A program made the translations under genes and the position numbers. 11,474 nucleotides of DNA from NCBI GenBank assembly GCA_947174295.1, contig CAMWIG010000048.1, positions 1 through 11,474 on the forward strand, given 5' to 3'. A model generated the notes under the pieces. That model was given only the letters and a program-made list of their open reading frames with translations, searched no databases and was not told the origin of the DNA. Shown here in pieces: positions 1-6,151 of this stretch (positions are counted from its first letter, which is position 1; every line of letters begins with the position of its first letter). Source of the stretch: an uncultured Alistipes sp. Lineage in GTDB: Bacteria; Bacteroidota; Bacteroidia; Bacteroidales; Rikenellaceae.

Positions 1-1172
1 TTGTCGGTGGACATCAGCTTGACCATTTCGTCATAGAGGGCCTGCTTGTTCTGCGCCTTGTGCAGATCGATGAAATCGATGATCACGATACCGCCCAGAT
101 CGCGCAGGCGCAACTGCCGGGCGATCTCCTTGGCGGCGGCGAGGTTGACGTCCATGGCCGTCTGCTCCTGGTTGTCCTCGGCCTTGGTGCGGTTGCCCGA
201 GTTGACGTCGATGACGTTCATCGCCTCGGTGTGCTCGATAATGAGGTAGGCGCCACGGCGCAGCGACACATACTTGGCGAACAGCGACTTTATCTGTTTC
301 GAGATGTCGAAGTTATCGAAAATGGGCACGTTGCCCTTGTAGAGTTTCACGAGTTTCTCGCTCTCGGGCTCTATGACGCGTATGTAGTTTCGGATGTCGT
401 TGTACATCGCCTCGTCGTCGACGACGATTTGCGAGAACGTACCGTTGAGCGAATCGCGTATGATGGTATTGGCGCGGCTCATCTCGCTCATCAGCAGAGC
501 GGGAGCCGTATTTTTACGGATATTCTGCACGGCCTTGCGCCACTTGTCGACCAGCGACAGTATGTCCTGCTCGATGTCGGCATCCTTGGCGCCTATGGCC
601 GCCGTGCGGATTATGACGCCGAAGTTCTTGGGCAGCACGCTTGCCGCCACGCGCTTCAAGCGCTTCTTCTCCTCGTTGGAGCGAATCTTCTGCGAAAGGA
701 AAATCTTCGACGAGAACGGCACCAGCACGACATTGCGGCCGGCGAGCGATATGTCGGCCGTCAGACGCGGCCCCTTGGTCGAGATGGCCTCCTTGGCAAT
801 CTGCACCATGACCGTCTGTCCGACTTGGAGGTAGGAGGTTATCTTGCCCTGCTTCTCGATCGGCGCTTCGAGCTTCATGGTTTCGAGCCGCACGCCGCGC
901 TTGCCGGGCTGCTGGCTGGCCACTATCTTGTCCAGCGACGAGAACTGCGTTCCCAGGTCGAGGTAGTGGATGAAGGCGTCCTTGTCGTGCCCTATGTTGA
1001 CGAAAGCGGCGTTCAGTCCGGGCATGATTTTACGCACCTTGCCCAGATAGATGTCGCCGACGGCGAAACCGGTCTGACACTGCTCCTTGTTGAGCTCGAC
1101 CAGCACCTTGTCTTCGCACAGAGCTATCGAAATTTCCGTCGGGTTTACGTTTATTACTAATTCTCGATTCAT
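1..1172 (-). CDS. rng: Ribonuclease G (Rne/Rng family), 3' end cut off by the window
   Basis: This is the RNase E/G endoribonuclease that cuts single-stranded AU-rich RNA in rRNA maturation and mRNA decay. It starts at the ATG at 1172-1170, and 390 residues are visible. An S1 RNA-binding region lies at about residues 36-120 (GDIYLGKV, PGLNAAFVNIG, DAFIHY). The 5'-sensor motif IIRTAAIGA is at 187-195. The two acidic metal-binding motifs are IDVNSGNR with D322 and VIIDFIDL with D366. Family members of about 500-520 residues carry a further C-terminal dimerisation part with a Zn-link, which lies beyond position 1. The gene follows HU and a 29-codon gene, an order common in Bacteroidota. A terminator-like hairpin and a GC-rich inverted repeat lie in its leader, so its expression may be separated from that of HU. 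It could in principle be called rne, but the lack of an N-terminal extension fits RNase G. Confidence 0.95.
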   Translation of the reverse strand, partial: MNRELVINVNPTEISIALCEDKVLVELNKEQCQTGFAVGDIYLGKVRKIMPGLNAAFVNIGHDKDAFIHYLDLGTQFSSLDKIVASQQPGKRGVRLETMKLEAPIEKQGKITSYLQVGQTVMVQIAKEAISTKGPRLTADISLAGRNVVLVPFSSKIFLSQKIRSNEEKKRLKRVAASVLPKNFGVIIRTAAIGAKDADIEQDILSLVDKWRKAVQNIRKNTAPALLMSEMSRANTIIRDSLNGTFSQIVVDDEAMYNDIRNYIRVIEPESEKLVKLYKGNVPIFDNFDISKQIKSLFAKYVSLRRGAYLIIEHTEAMNVIDVNSGNRTKAEDNQEQTAMDVNLAAAKEIARQLRLRDLGGIVIIDFIDLHKAQNKQALYDEMVKLMSTD

Positions 1173-1262
1173 ATGAAATGCGAGATAAATTTTAAGAGTT
1201 ATCGGGCGGAAAACACACCCCTGAAACGGGCGGTCGTCCTCCGCGCATCTCCGCGGACGGCG

Positions 1263-1300
1263 CGCCTTCGGCGGCGCACCCCGAACCGCCGCCGAAGGCG
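1263..1300. repeat. Perfect 14-bp GC-rich inverted repeat in the RNase G leader
   Basis: Arms 1263-1276 and 1287-1300 are exact reverse complements around a 10-base loop. Each arm also contains a small self-complementary core (CGCC-TTC-GGCG). Weaker complementarity (CTCCGC/GCGGAG) flanks it. It is followed by no T-tract on either strand, so it is a poor intrinsic terminator. It sits 91 bases upstream of the rng start and would form a stable structure in the rng leader RNA. Confidence 0.7.
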
Positions 1301-1333
1301 GCGTGCGGAGAGCCGAAAGTTGAGTTGAAATAA

Positions 1334-1376
1334 ATAGGTAAAGCTAAATAGCTGAACTATTTAGCTTTATACCTAT
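1334..1376 (-). terminator. Terminator-like hairpin downstream of the small basic gene
   Basis: A long inverted repeat pairs 1339-1351 with 1357-1369 (13 bp), then, past a 2-base bulge, 1334-1338 with 1372-1376. It has a 5-base loop. On the minus strand it begins 24 bases after the stop of the 29-codon gene and is followed by a moderately T-rich stretch (TTTATTTC). It probably ends or attenuates the HU transcript before rng. A second tiny stem (AGCAC/GTGCT, 1383-1395) precedes it. Confidence 0.6.
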
Positions 1377-1399
1377 CGCGTTAAGCACTCGGTGCTACC

Positions 1400-1489
1400 C
1401 TACTTTTTCTTGTGACGATTCTTACGCAGGCGCTTCTTGCGCTTGTGGGTAGCCATCTTATGACGCTTATGCTTCTTTCCGTTTGGCAT
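1400..1489 (-). CDS. 29-residue Lys/Arg/His-rich ribosome-associated protein (mS38/COX24-like)
   Basis: A 30-codon frame starts with ATG at 1489-1487 and ends in TAG. The product begins MPNGKKHKRHKMATHK and continues KRKKRLRKNRHKKK. About two thirds of its residues are Lys, Arg or His, and it has no acidic residue. The length, composition and the motif HKRKKRLRKNRHKKK match the short conserved Bacteroidota proteins that are, as I recall, annotated as AURKAIP1/COX24-domain proteins, related to mitochondrial mS38 and mycobacterial bS22. The family name is from memory and only moderately sure; the gene itself is well supported by its position. It starts 35 bases after HU, precedes the hairpin at 1334-1376, and is probably co-transcribed with HU. 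A role as a small-subunit ribosomal protein is inferred from the family. Confidence 0.8.
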   Translation of the reverse strand: MPNGKKHKRHKMATHKRKKRLRKNRHKKK

Positions 1490-1524
1490 AATACAGATGT
1501 TTTAATAGGTTTGACTTCTTTTTA

Positions 1525-1797
1525 TTATTTTACCTTTGCGGCGAAGCTCTTTGCGGGCTTGAACGCAGGGATATTGTGTTCGGGGATGGTGATAGTTGTA
1601 TTCTTCGAGATGTTGCGGGCCACCTTGGTCGCACGCTTCTTCACGATGAAGCTTCCGAAACCGCGGAGGTACACATTCTCCTGATTGGCAAGAGACCCTT
1701 TCACACTCTCCATGAAAGCCTCGACGATTGCCTGAACCTGCACCTTTTCGACGCCGGTGCTTTTAGCGATTTCGCTTACGATATCTGCCTTAGTCAT
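1525..1797 (-). CDS. HU family DNA-binding protein
   Basis: This 90-residue histone-like protein binds and bends DNA as a dimer in the nucleoid. The N-terminal helical dimerisation part (MTKADIVSEIAKSTG) is followed by the signature RGFGSF at 45-50, then the beta-arm region at about 52-80 and the C-terminal helix (AFKPAKSF). The arm carries RNISKNT at 61-67, where classical HU has RNP at the tip, so the DNA-intercalating proline is absent. This variant is common in the second HU type of Bacteroidota. A strong lineage-type promoter lies upstream (1888-1918). The gene heads a probable unit with the 29-codon gene and possibly rng. The start is the only sensible ATG and the length is normal. Confidence 0.96.
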   Translation of the reverse strand: MTKADIVSEIAKSTGVEKVQVQAIVEAFMESVKGSLANQENVYLRGFGSFIVKKRATKVARNISKNTTITIPEHNIPAFKPAKSFAAKVK

Positions 1798-1887
1798 AAT
1801 GAATATTAAAATTTATAATTGTTAAAATATCAAAGTGTTTCGTCCGTCGCGCCACTTCGGAACGGGCACGGCCGGATTTTCAGAGTG

Positions 1888-1918
1888 CAAATATACTGTT
1901 TATTTGGTTATATTCCAA
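1888..1918 (-). promoter_or_regulatory. Bacteroidota-type promoter for the HU gene
   Basis: On the minus strand TTG (1918-1916) lies 20 bases before TATATTTG (1895-1888), matching the primary sigma consensus of the phylum (TTG, N19-21, TAnnTTTG). The start of transcription would fall near 1880, giving a leader of about 80 bases that is AT-rich just before the HU start codon. Confidence 0.8.
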
Positions 1919-1985
1919 TATCGTAACGCTTTTTTTATACTTTTTTCGTCACACCGCAAACCGCGCGACCCGACCGATAAAGCGG

Positions 1986-2002
1986 TATCCGACAATCGGA
2001 TA
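1986..2002. repeat. Small inverted repeat after the SRPBCC gene
   Basis: TATCCGA (1986-1992) and TCGGATA (1996-2002) form a perfect 7-bp stem with a 3-base loop, 33 bases past the SRPBCC stop codon. No T-tract follows on the minus strand, so a terminator role is only possible. The rest of the 1798-2034 spacer holds the HU promoter and T-runs on the plus strand that do not follow a stem. Confidence 0.4.
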
Positions 2003-2034
2003 GCAAATATCGAACCACTCTATGCGCGGTTCGC

Positions 2035-2445
2035 TCAAAATGACGGAGCGGCGTTGAACGCAGTGGCCAGCCCCTCGACGACCTGGTCCAAAGCACCCTG
2101 CACCTTGGAGCCTATCATCATGCGCATCATCATGTTGAGCTCGATGCGCAGCACCAGCCTGATGCGCGTGTCGCAGTCGCCGGCGGCATGCAGCTGAATC
2201 CAGAAAGCGAAATCGGCCGGGATGCCGTCGCCCTCGATTTTGACATGCTTCGGCGCTTCGCGCTCCGACATGCGGAGCTTCACGGTAAAGCCCTTGGCCT
2301 TGAACGAGCACGTATCCTCGTCGGCCTGCCACTCCTCGACCTTGTCGGCAAGCGCCGGAGTGAGGTTGTCGAAACGGCTCACGGCCGCATAAATCTGCTC
2401 CGCGGGGCGGAGAATCTGCTGTTGTTTGGAGATGTATTCTGTCAT
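2035..2445 (-). CDS. SRPBCC (START-like) family protein
   Basis: This small soluble protein of 136 residues has a predicted helix-grip fold. The sequence runs MTEYISKQQ, an N-terminal strand, then PAEQIYAAVSRFDNL, where a helix follows the first strand as in SRPBCC proteins. A central set of alternating strands (FKAKGFTVKLRMSE, HVKIEGDG, FAFWIQLHAA, TRIRLVLRIELN) follows, then a long C-terminal helix (GALDQVVEGLATAF). Very similar short SRPBCC proteins are widespread in Bacteroidales, and their ligand is unknown. The start is the ATG at 2445-2443, because the frame upstream of it is not protein-like. It lies 98 bases after the transglutaminase-like gene and reads the same way. It has no signal peptide, so it is probably cytoplasmic. 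Confidence 0.85.
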   Translation of the reverse strand: MTEYISKQQQILRPAEQIYAAVSRFDNLTPALADKVEEWQADEDTCSFKAKGFTVKLRMSEREAPKHVKIEGDGIPADFAFWIQLHAAGDCDTRIRLVLRIELNMMMRMMIGSKVQGALDQVVEGLATAFNAAPSF

Positions 2446-2464
2446 AAATTTTCGATTTGAGTCG

Positions 2465-2509
2465 ATTCTATGTATTAATTCCGCACTGACTGCCCAGTGC
2501 ATGTAGAAT
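2465..2509. repeat. Nested inverted repeats upstream of the SRPBCC gene
   Basis: An inner pair GCACTG (2483-2488) and CAGTGC (2495-2500) is enclosed by an outer pair ATTCTA (2465-2470) and TAGAAT (2504-2509). They fill the spacer between the transglutaminase-like stop and the SRPBCC start. No T-tract follows in the minus direction and no consensus promoter is visible, so it may be a leader structure or an operator. Confidence 0.45.
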
Positions 2510-2543
2510 GTATCCCGCCAATCTCTCACGACCGGCACCGCAG

Positions 2544-3458
2544 TCAATTCTGAATTTTGAATTCTGAATTTTGAATTTGCCGAGGCGCCTCCCAGAAGCG
2601 CGCCGCATCGGTAGTGCACACCGTCCCGTCCGAGAGCCGGAAGCCGTCGAAACCCGGAGGAAGCAGCGCAACGCGGCGGCCCTCGAAGCCGACCTCGCGG
2701 TCGTAGCCGGCGCACTCCCAGCACTCGAACCAATAGAGGTTCTTGGCCCAATAGCTTTCGTAGTACGACGGATTCCAGCCGTCCAGCAGCGGATGAACCG
2801 TCATAGGCTCACCGGCAATATATCGTTCGCGCATCTCGGCGAGCGAGAGCGGCACGCCCTGCTCATCGGCGACCCACGCCTGCATGTCGGAGTCTATCAT
2901 CGCCCACTTTCCGTGCTCGGGCAGCCAAACGACATTGACCACGTGGCAGTCGTTGTCGCCGGCATCGGCCGGCATACACGTCACGAAACGGTTGACGACG
3001 CCCGATGCGAGCAGCAGCTCGTGCAGCATAATCGAATGCAGGCGGCAGTTGAAAGCCGGCTCGACCGTGCGCGTATACTCCCACAGCGCAACCGCATTGC
3101 GCGTTTCGGGCTGGACGGTCTGATTGGCGTGCGGAATGTTGCCGGCGACGAAACGGGCCAGCGCAAGGGTCTTGTCCCACGTCGCGGCCGACGCATCTAC
3201 CAGCGTATCCAGCCGGAAATAGACGCTGATTTCACCGGCGCGACGGTCGTCCTGCCGGTATGCGAACTCGAACATCGCGCCGTCGGCGGCATACGGAGCC
3301 GCGGCGCGCAGAAGATCGACACGCTCCCTGCGCAGCTCTCCGTTCAGAAGCTCCACGACCTGCTCGCGGAAGCAGAACCGCACCAGAAGCAGTGCGGCGG
3401 CGGCCAGTCCGACCATCGACAGCAGCGACAGCCCGGCAAAACGCAGAATTTTTCTCAT
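2544..3458 (-). CDS. Membrane-anchored transglutaminase-like domain protein
   Basis: This 304-residue protein has an N-terminal membrane anchor or uncleaved signal at about residues 5-27 (FAGLSLLSMVGLAAAALLLV), so the rest should face the periplasm. The papain-like transglutaminase core at about 100-195 shows a complete candidate triad: C138 in FNCRLHSIML, H172 in DCHVVNVVW, and D189 in AMIDSDMQ. Its substrate cannot be told from sequence; members of the superfamily act as peptidases, cross-linking enzymes or inactive binders. The start is the ATG at 3458-3456, 11 bases after tsaE stops; the open frame upstream is tsaE read out of frame. The last nine or so codons are a heptamer repeat, so the natural C-terminus seems to have been replaced or extended. 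It is probably co-transcribed with tsaE, although a functional link is not evident. Confidence 0.85.
   Translation of the reverse strand: MRKILRFAGLSLLSMVGLAAAALLLVRFCFREQVVELLNGELRRERVDLLRAAAPYAADGAMFEFAYRQDDRRAGEISVYFRLDTLVDASAATWDKTLALARFVAGNIPHANQTVQPETRNAVALWEYTRTVEPAFNCRLHSIMLHELLLASGVVNRFVTCMPADAGDNDCHVVNVVWLPEHGKWAMIDSDMQAWVADEQGVPLSLAEMRERYIAGEPMTVHPLLDGWNPSYYESYWAKNLYWFECWECAGYDREVGFEGRRVALLPPGFDGFRLSDGTVCTTDAARFWEAPRQIQNSEFKIQN
2547..2574. repeat. Heptanucleotide tandem repeat (four units) at the 3' end of the transglutaminase-like gene
   Basis: Four units run in register: ATTCTGA, ATTTTGA, ATTCTGA and ATTTTGA, followed by a degenerate ATTTGCC. On the minus strand the array encodes the last residues of the upstream protein (QNSEFKIQN), and the stop codon lies immediately beyond it. 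It is far more AT-rich than the gene it sits in. Confidence 0.85.
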
Positions 3459-3469
3459 ACGGCGGCCGG

Positions 3470-3886
3470 CTATTCGATCTCTATCGTCCGCTCGTCCTCC
3501 GAGTCGACAGCGATGCGCACGGTCATCACGTCGTCGGGCAGCAGCTCTTCGATTTTTTCGGGCCACTCCACCAGGCAAAGGTCTCCCGAGTAGAAATACT
3601 CCTCGTAACCGAAGTCGTAGGCCTCGCGTACATCCTCGATGCGATAGAAGTCGAAATGGTAGACCTTTCGGCCGCCGGCGCCGGAATACTGGTTGACGAT
3701 GGCGAACGTGGGGCTCGTCACCGTATCGTCGGCGCCGAGCTGAGCCACGATTTCACGAATCAGCGTCGTCTTTCCGGCGCCCATCTCACCGCGGAAAGCG
3801 ACCACGGTGCGGTCGCCGAGTGCCGCAAGCACCGCCTCGGCGGCTTCGGGCAGGTCGTTCAGGGAGTCGATATGAACAGTTGTCAT
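3470..3886 (-). CDS. tsaE: tRNA threonylcarbamoyladenosine biosynthesis ATPase TsaE
   Basis: TsaE is the ATPase that works with TsaB and TsaD in making t6A37 on tRNAs that read ANN codons. The 138-residue product has a P-loop GEMGAGKT at 33-40, the family motif TSPTFAIVNQY at 57-67, HFDFYR at 77-82 and the C-terminal signature LVEWPEKI at 105-112. The length is typical. The start is the ATG at 3886-3884 (MTTVHIDSL). An in-frame start further upstream would read through the heptamer repeat and is not credible. It is followed at 11 bases by the transglutaminase-like gene. It is separated from the PorX-like gene by 77 bases with no clear promoter, so transcription may continue from the upstream operon. 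Confidence 0.95.
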   Translation of the reverse strand: MTTVHIDSLNDLPEAAEAVLAALGDRTVVAFRGEMGAGKTTLIREIVAQLGADDTVTSPTFAIVNQYSGAGGRKVYHFDFYRIEDVREAYDFGYEEYFYSGDLCLVEWPEKIEELLPDDVMTVRIAVDSEDERTIEIE

Positions 3887-3893
3887 GAATCGG

Positions 3894-3921
3894 TAATTAG
3901 TAATTAGCAATGAGTAATGCC
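3894..3921. repeat. Heptanucleotide tandem repeat (about four units) between the PorX-like gene and tsaE
   Basis: The units are TAATTAG, TAATTAG, CAATGAG and TAATGCC; the first two are identical and the later ones decay. It fills part of the 77-base spacer just upstream of the tsaE start. The unit length equals that of the array at 2547-2574, but the sequence differs. Confidence 0.75.
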
Positions 3922-3962
3922 CCGTGAATGCGATTGTCGGCATCCGTCCGGGCGTCCGTTAA

Positions 3963-5513
3963 TCAGTTTTTCGGTTTGAGGACTATGTATGGCACGAGCA
4001 TCTCCTCCATGGATATGCCTCCGTGCTGGAACGTGTTGCGATAGTAGCGTATGTAGCGGTTCGCGTCGTTGTTGTAGACGAGAAAATCGGTGTTGTAGGC
4101 GAATATGTAGCTCGACGTGAGGTTTCCCGACGGGAGCTGTATGTCCTCCGGGCGCGTCACCTCGTACACCTCGCGGGAGTTGTAGGCCAGATTGCGACCC
4201 GTCTTGTAGCGAAGGTTGGCCGAAGTCTCGCGGTCGCCCGTGACCTTCACCGGGTTGTCGACGCGAACCGTACCGTGGTCCGAAGTCACGATGACGGTGT
4301 GTCCGCGCTCCGAGAGCATTTTCAGCAGCGTGTAGAGCTCCGAGTGCTCGAACCACGAGCGGGTGAGCGAACGGAACGACGCCTCGTCCTCCGTCAGCTC
4401 GCGTATTATTTCGGTCTCGGTGCGGGCGTGCGAGAGTATGTCGAGGAAGTTGTAGACGATGACCGAAAAGTCTGCATCGTAGATTCGCTGTATGTTGTCG
4501 ATGAGCTTGCGGCCAGCCTCGGGACGCACCAGTTTGTCGAACGTCGTGCGGTAGGTGCGGCCGTTCGAGGCCATCTGACGGCGCAAGAACTCCTCCTCGT
4601 ACTGGTTCTTGCCGCCCTCCTCGTTGTCGTTGAGCCACTTCTTGGGCATCAGGCGGTCGATGGCCAGCGGCATCAGTCCGGCGAATATGGCGTTGCGGGC
4701 GTACTGCGTGGCCGTAGGCAGAATCGCGCAGTAGAAGTCGTCGACCGCCACGTCGTAGTAGCCCCTCAGCAGCGGCGCGACGGTGCGCCACTGGTCGTAG
4801 CGGAAGTTGTCGATGAGAAGCAGCGTGGTCTTCTCGCCGGCGTCGACCACCGGGAAAATCTTCGAGCGCATCAGCGTGTGCGACATGACGGGCGTTTCGT
4901 CGTCGCGGCGGTTAATCCAGTTGTAGTAGTTGCGGCGCACGAACTTCGAGAACTCCTGATTGGCCTCGCTCTTCTGGTAGACGAGCACCTCCTTGATGAT
5001 CTGGTAGGAGGAGTCAGAAAGCTCTATCTCCCACCCTGTCAGGCGGCGGTATATGCCGCACCAGTCCGCGAAGTTGGAGGCCATCTGCAACGACGACGAT
5101 ATGCGGCCGAACTCGGCGCGGTAGTCGGCCGTGGTCTGTTCGGTGACGAGCTGCTGCGAATGGACGTTCTTCTTTATCGACAGCAGCACCTGATTGGGAT
5201 TCACGGGCTTGATGAGGTAGTCGGCTATTTTCGAGCCGACGGCCTTGTCCATGATGTTCTCCTCCTCGCTCTTGGTGACCATGATGACCGGCGTATTCGG
5301 ACGCACGTCCTTGATTTTGGGCAGCGTCTCCAAACCCGTCATTCCGGGCATCATCTCGTCGAGGATGACCAAATCGTATGCCCCCTCGCTCACCATGTCT
5401 ATGGCGTCGTAGCCGTTGTTGCACGTGTCGACCTCGTAGCCCTTGCCGTTGAGAAAGAGCACGTGGGGCTTCAACAGCTCCACCTCGTCGTCGACCCAAA
5501 GTATTTTAACCAT
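3963..5513 (-). CDS. porX: PorX-like response regulator with PglZ (alkaline phosphatase fold) output domain
   Basis: This 516-residue protein has a CheY-type receiver at about 1-120 with acidic pocket D8/D9, phospho-acceptor D52 (VILDEMMP), T80 and K102. A linker of about 100 residues follows, then a PglZ domain. The metal and catalytic positions of the alkaline phosphatase fold look intact: D235 (LLIDNFRYD), T267 or T269 as nucleophile (LPTATQYARN), D358/H362 (LDILSHAR), D412/H413 (TSDHGTVRV) and H497 (FQHGGISMEEM). In Porphyromonas gingivalis PorX controls type IX secretion and its PglZ domain cleaves oligonucleotides. Whether this organism has a type IX system is not visible here. It starts 11 bases after the Nudix gene stops and ends the tightly packed run that also contains a histidine kinase, its possible partner. 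Confidence 0.93.
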   Translation of the reverse strand: MVKILWVDDEVELLKPHVLFLNGKGYEVDTCNNGYDAIDMVSEGAYDLVILDEMMPGMTGLETLPKIKDVRPNTPVIMVTKSEEENIMDKAVGSKIADYLIKPVNPNQVLLSIKKNVHSQQLVTEQTTADYRAEFGRISSSLQMASNFADWCGIYRRLTGWEIELSDSSYQIIKEVLVYQKSEANQEFSKFVRRNYYNWINRRDDETPVMSHTLMRSKIFPVVDAGEKTTLLLIDNFRYDQWRTVAPLLRGYYDVAVDDFYCAILPTATQYARNAIFAGLMPLAIDRLMPKKWLNDNEEGGKNQYEEEFLRRQMASNGRTYRTTFDKLVRPEAGRKLIDNIQRIYDADFSVIVYNFLDILSHARTETEIIRELTEDEASFRSLTRSWFEHSELYTLLKMLSERGHTVIVTSDHGTVRVDNPVKVTGDRETSANLRYKTGRNLAYNSREVYEVTRPEDIQLPSGNLTSSYIFAYNTDFLVYNNDANRYIRYYRNTFQHGGISMEEMLVPYIVLKPKN

Positions 5514-5524
5514 AATAATTCCGA

Positions 5525-6136
5525 TTAATCGTTACACACATCCTTCAAACGACAAAATACCTGCCGTATTGTGGGATACGACGACGCGACCGCATTTTTC
5601 AGCTCCCCGCCAGCCAGCCATTCGACGCGTTCGATGCCCTCCTCGCGCTGCGGTGCGGGACAGCCCGACACATAGCGCATGGCGAACCACACGGTGCGCT
5701 TCATCTCCCACCTGCCGTAGATGTCGTAGCAGTGCAGCGTCGAGCACAGCGGCCCGCCCGCGGTCTCGGCGACGATCCCCGTCTCCTCGGCCACCTCCCT
5801 CACGGCGCACCCGGCCGGCGTTTCGCCGCTCTCGACATGGCCCTTGGGCAAATCCCAGCGGTCATTGCGGCGTATCATCAGCACGCGCCCCTCGGCATCG
5901 CTCACAGCCCCGCCTGCGGCCTCCACCCTGACGAAACCTGCGGCGAAGGCCTCGAAGGTCTCGTCGGGTTCGGGTGTCACGACGCAGAGCGTGTCGCAGC
6001 CGGCAAGCAGCGCCAGCACGCGCGAACGCGAGATGCGTTCTCCGGCGGCGAGCGTCACCGTCGTCGCGGCATCCCCGCACGGCGTTGCGGCGATGCGAAG
6101 CGTGCGGTCGGCGAAATATATGGTGTGTTCAATCAT
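5525..6136 (-). CDS. Nudix hydrolase
   Basis: This 203-residue protein has a complete Nudix box at 99-121 in the pattern G-x5-E-x7-REVAEETGI, with catalytic glutamates E114, E117 and E118. The motif WDLPKGHVESGE leads into it. Nudix enzymes hydrolyse X-linked nucleoside diphosphates; the substrate here is unknown. About 75 residues precede the Nudix domain (ending in FVRVEAAGGAV), a layout shared by a common Bacteroidota Nudix protein. The C-terminal part (EGIERVEWLAGGEL, SYPTIRQVF) is typical of the fold. The ATG at 6136-6134 lies 15 bases after the GtrA-like stop, and its own stop is 11 bases before the PorX-like start, so the three are probably cotranscribed. Confidence 0.92.
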   Translation of the reverse strand: MIEHTIYFADRTLRIAATPCGDAATTVTLAAGERISRSRVLALLAGCDTLCVVTPEPDETFEAFAAGFVRVEAAGGAVSDAEGRVLMIRRNDRWDLPKGHVESGETPAGCAVREVAEETGIVAETAGGPLCSTLHCYDIYGRWEMKRTVWFAMRYVSGCPAPQREEGIERVEWLAGGELKNAVASSYPTIRQVFCRLKDVCND

Positions 6137-6151
6137 TGCAATCGCAGCATT

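Noticed and set aside
60..1160. Plus-strand open frame of 366 residues opposite RNase G
   Set aside because: It is antisense to a gene with intact catalytic motifs and shows no family features of its own.
1929..1947. T-runs on the plus strand as a terminator
   Set aside because: No gene reads in that direction and no stem precedes the T-runs. They lie just upstream of the HU promoter and may simply be AT-rich promoter DNA.
2571..3593. Plus-strand open frame of 340 residues opposite the transglutaminase-like gene and the end of tsaE
   Set aside because: It is an antisense shadow; the minus-strand frames carry a complete triad and clear TsaE motifs.
3894..3921. CRISPR-like array
   Set aside because: The units are 7 bases with no spacers, so it is a simple tandem repeat. 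No cas gene is present.
3887..3943. Upstream extension of tsaE
   Set aside because: The extra residues come from the heptamer repeat and spacer. TsaE proteins start close to the MTTVHIDSL position.
4023..5528. Long plus-strand open frame (501 residues) opposite the PorX-like gene
   Set aside because: It is the antisense shadow of a confidently identified gene in GC-rich DNA. Its composition is Val/Arg/Asp/Leu-rich without any recognisable domain.
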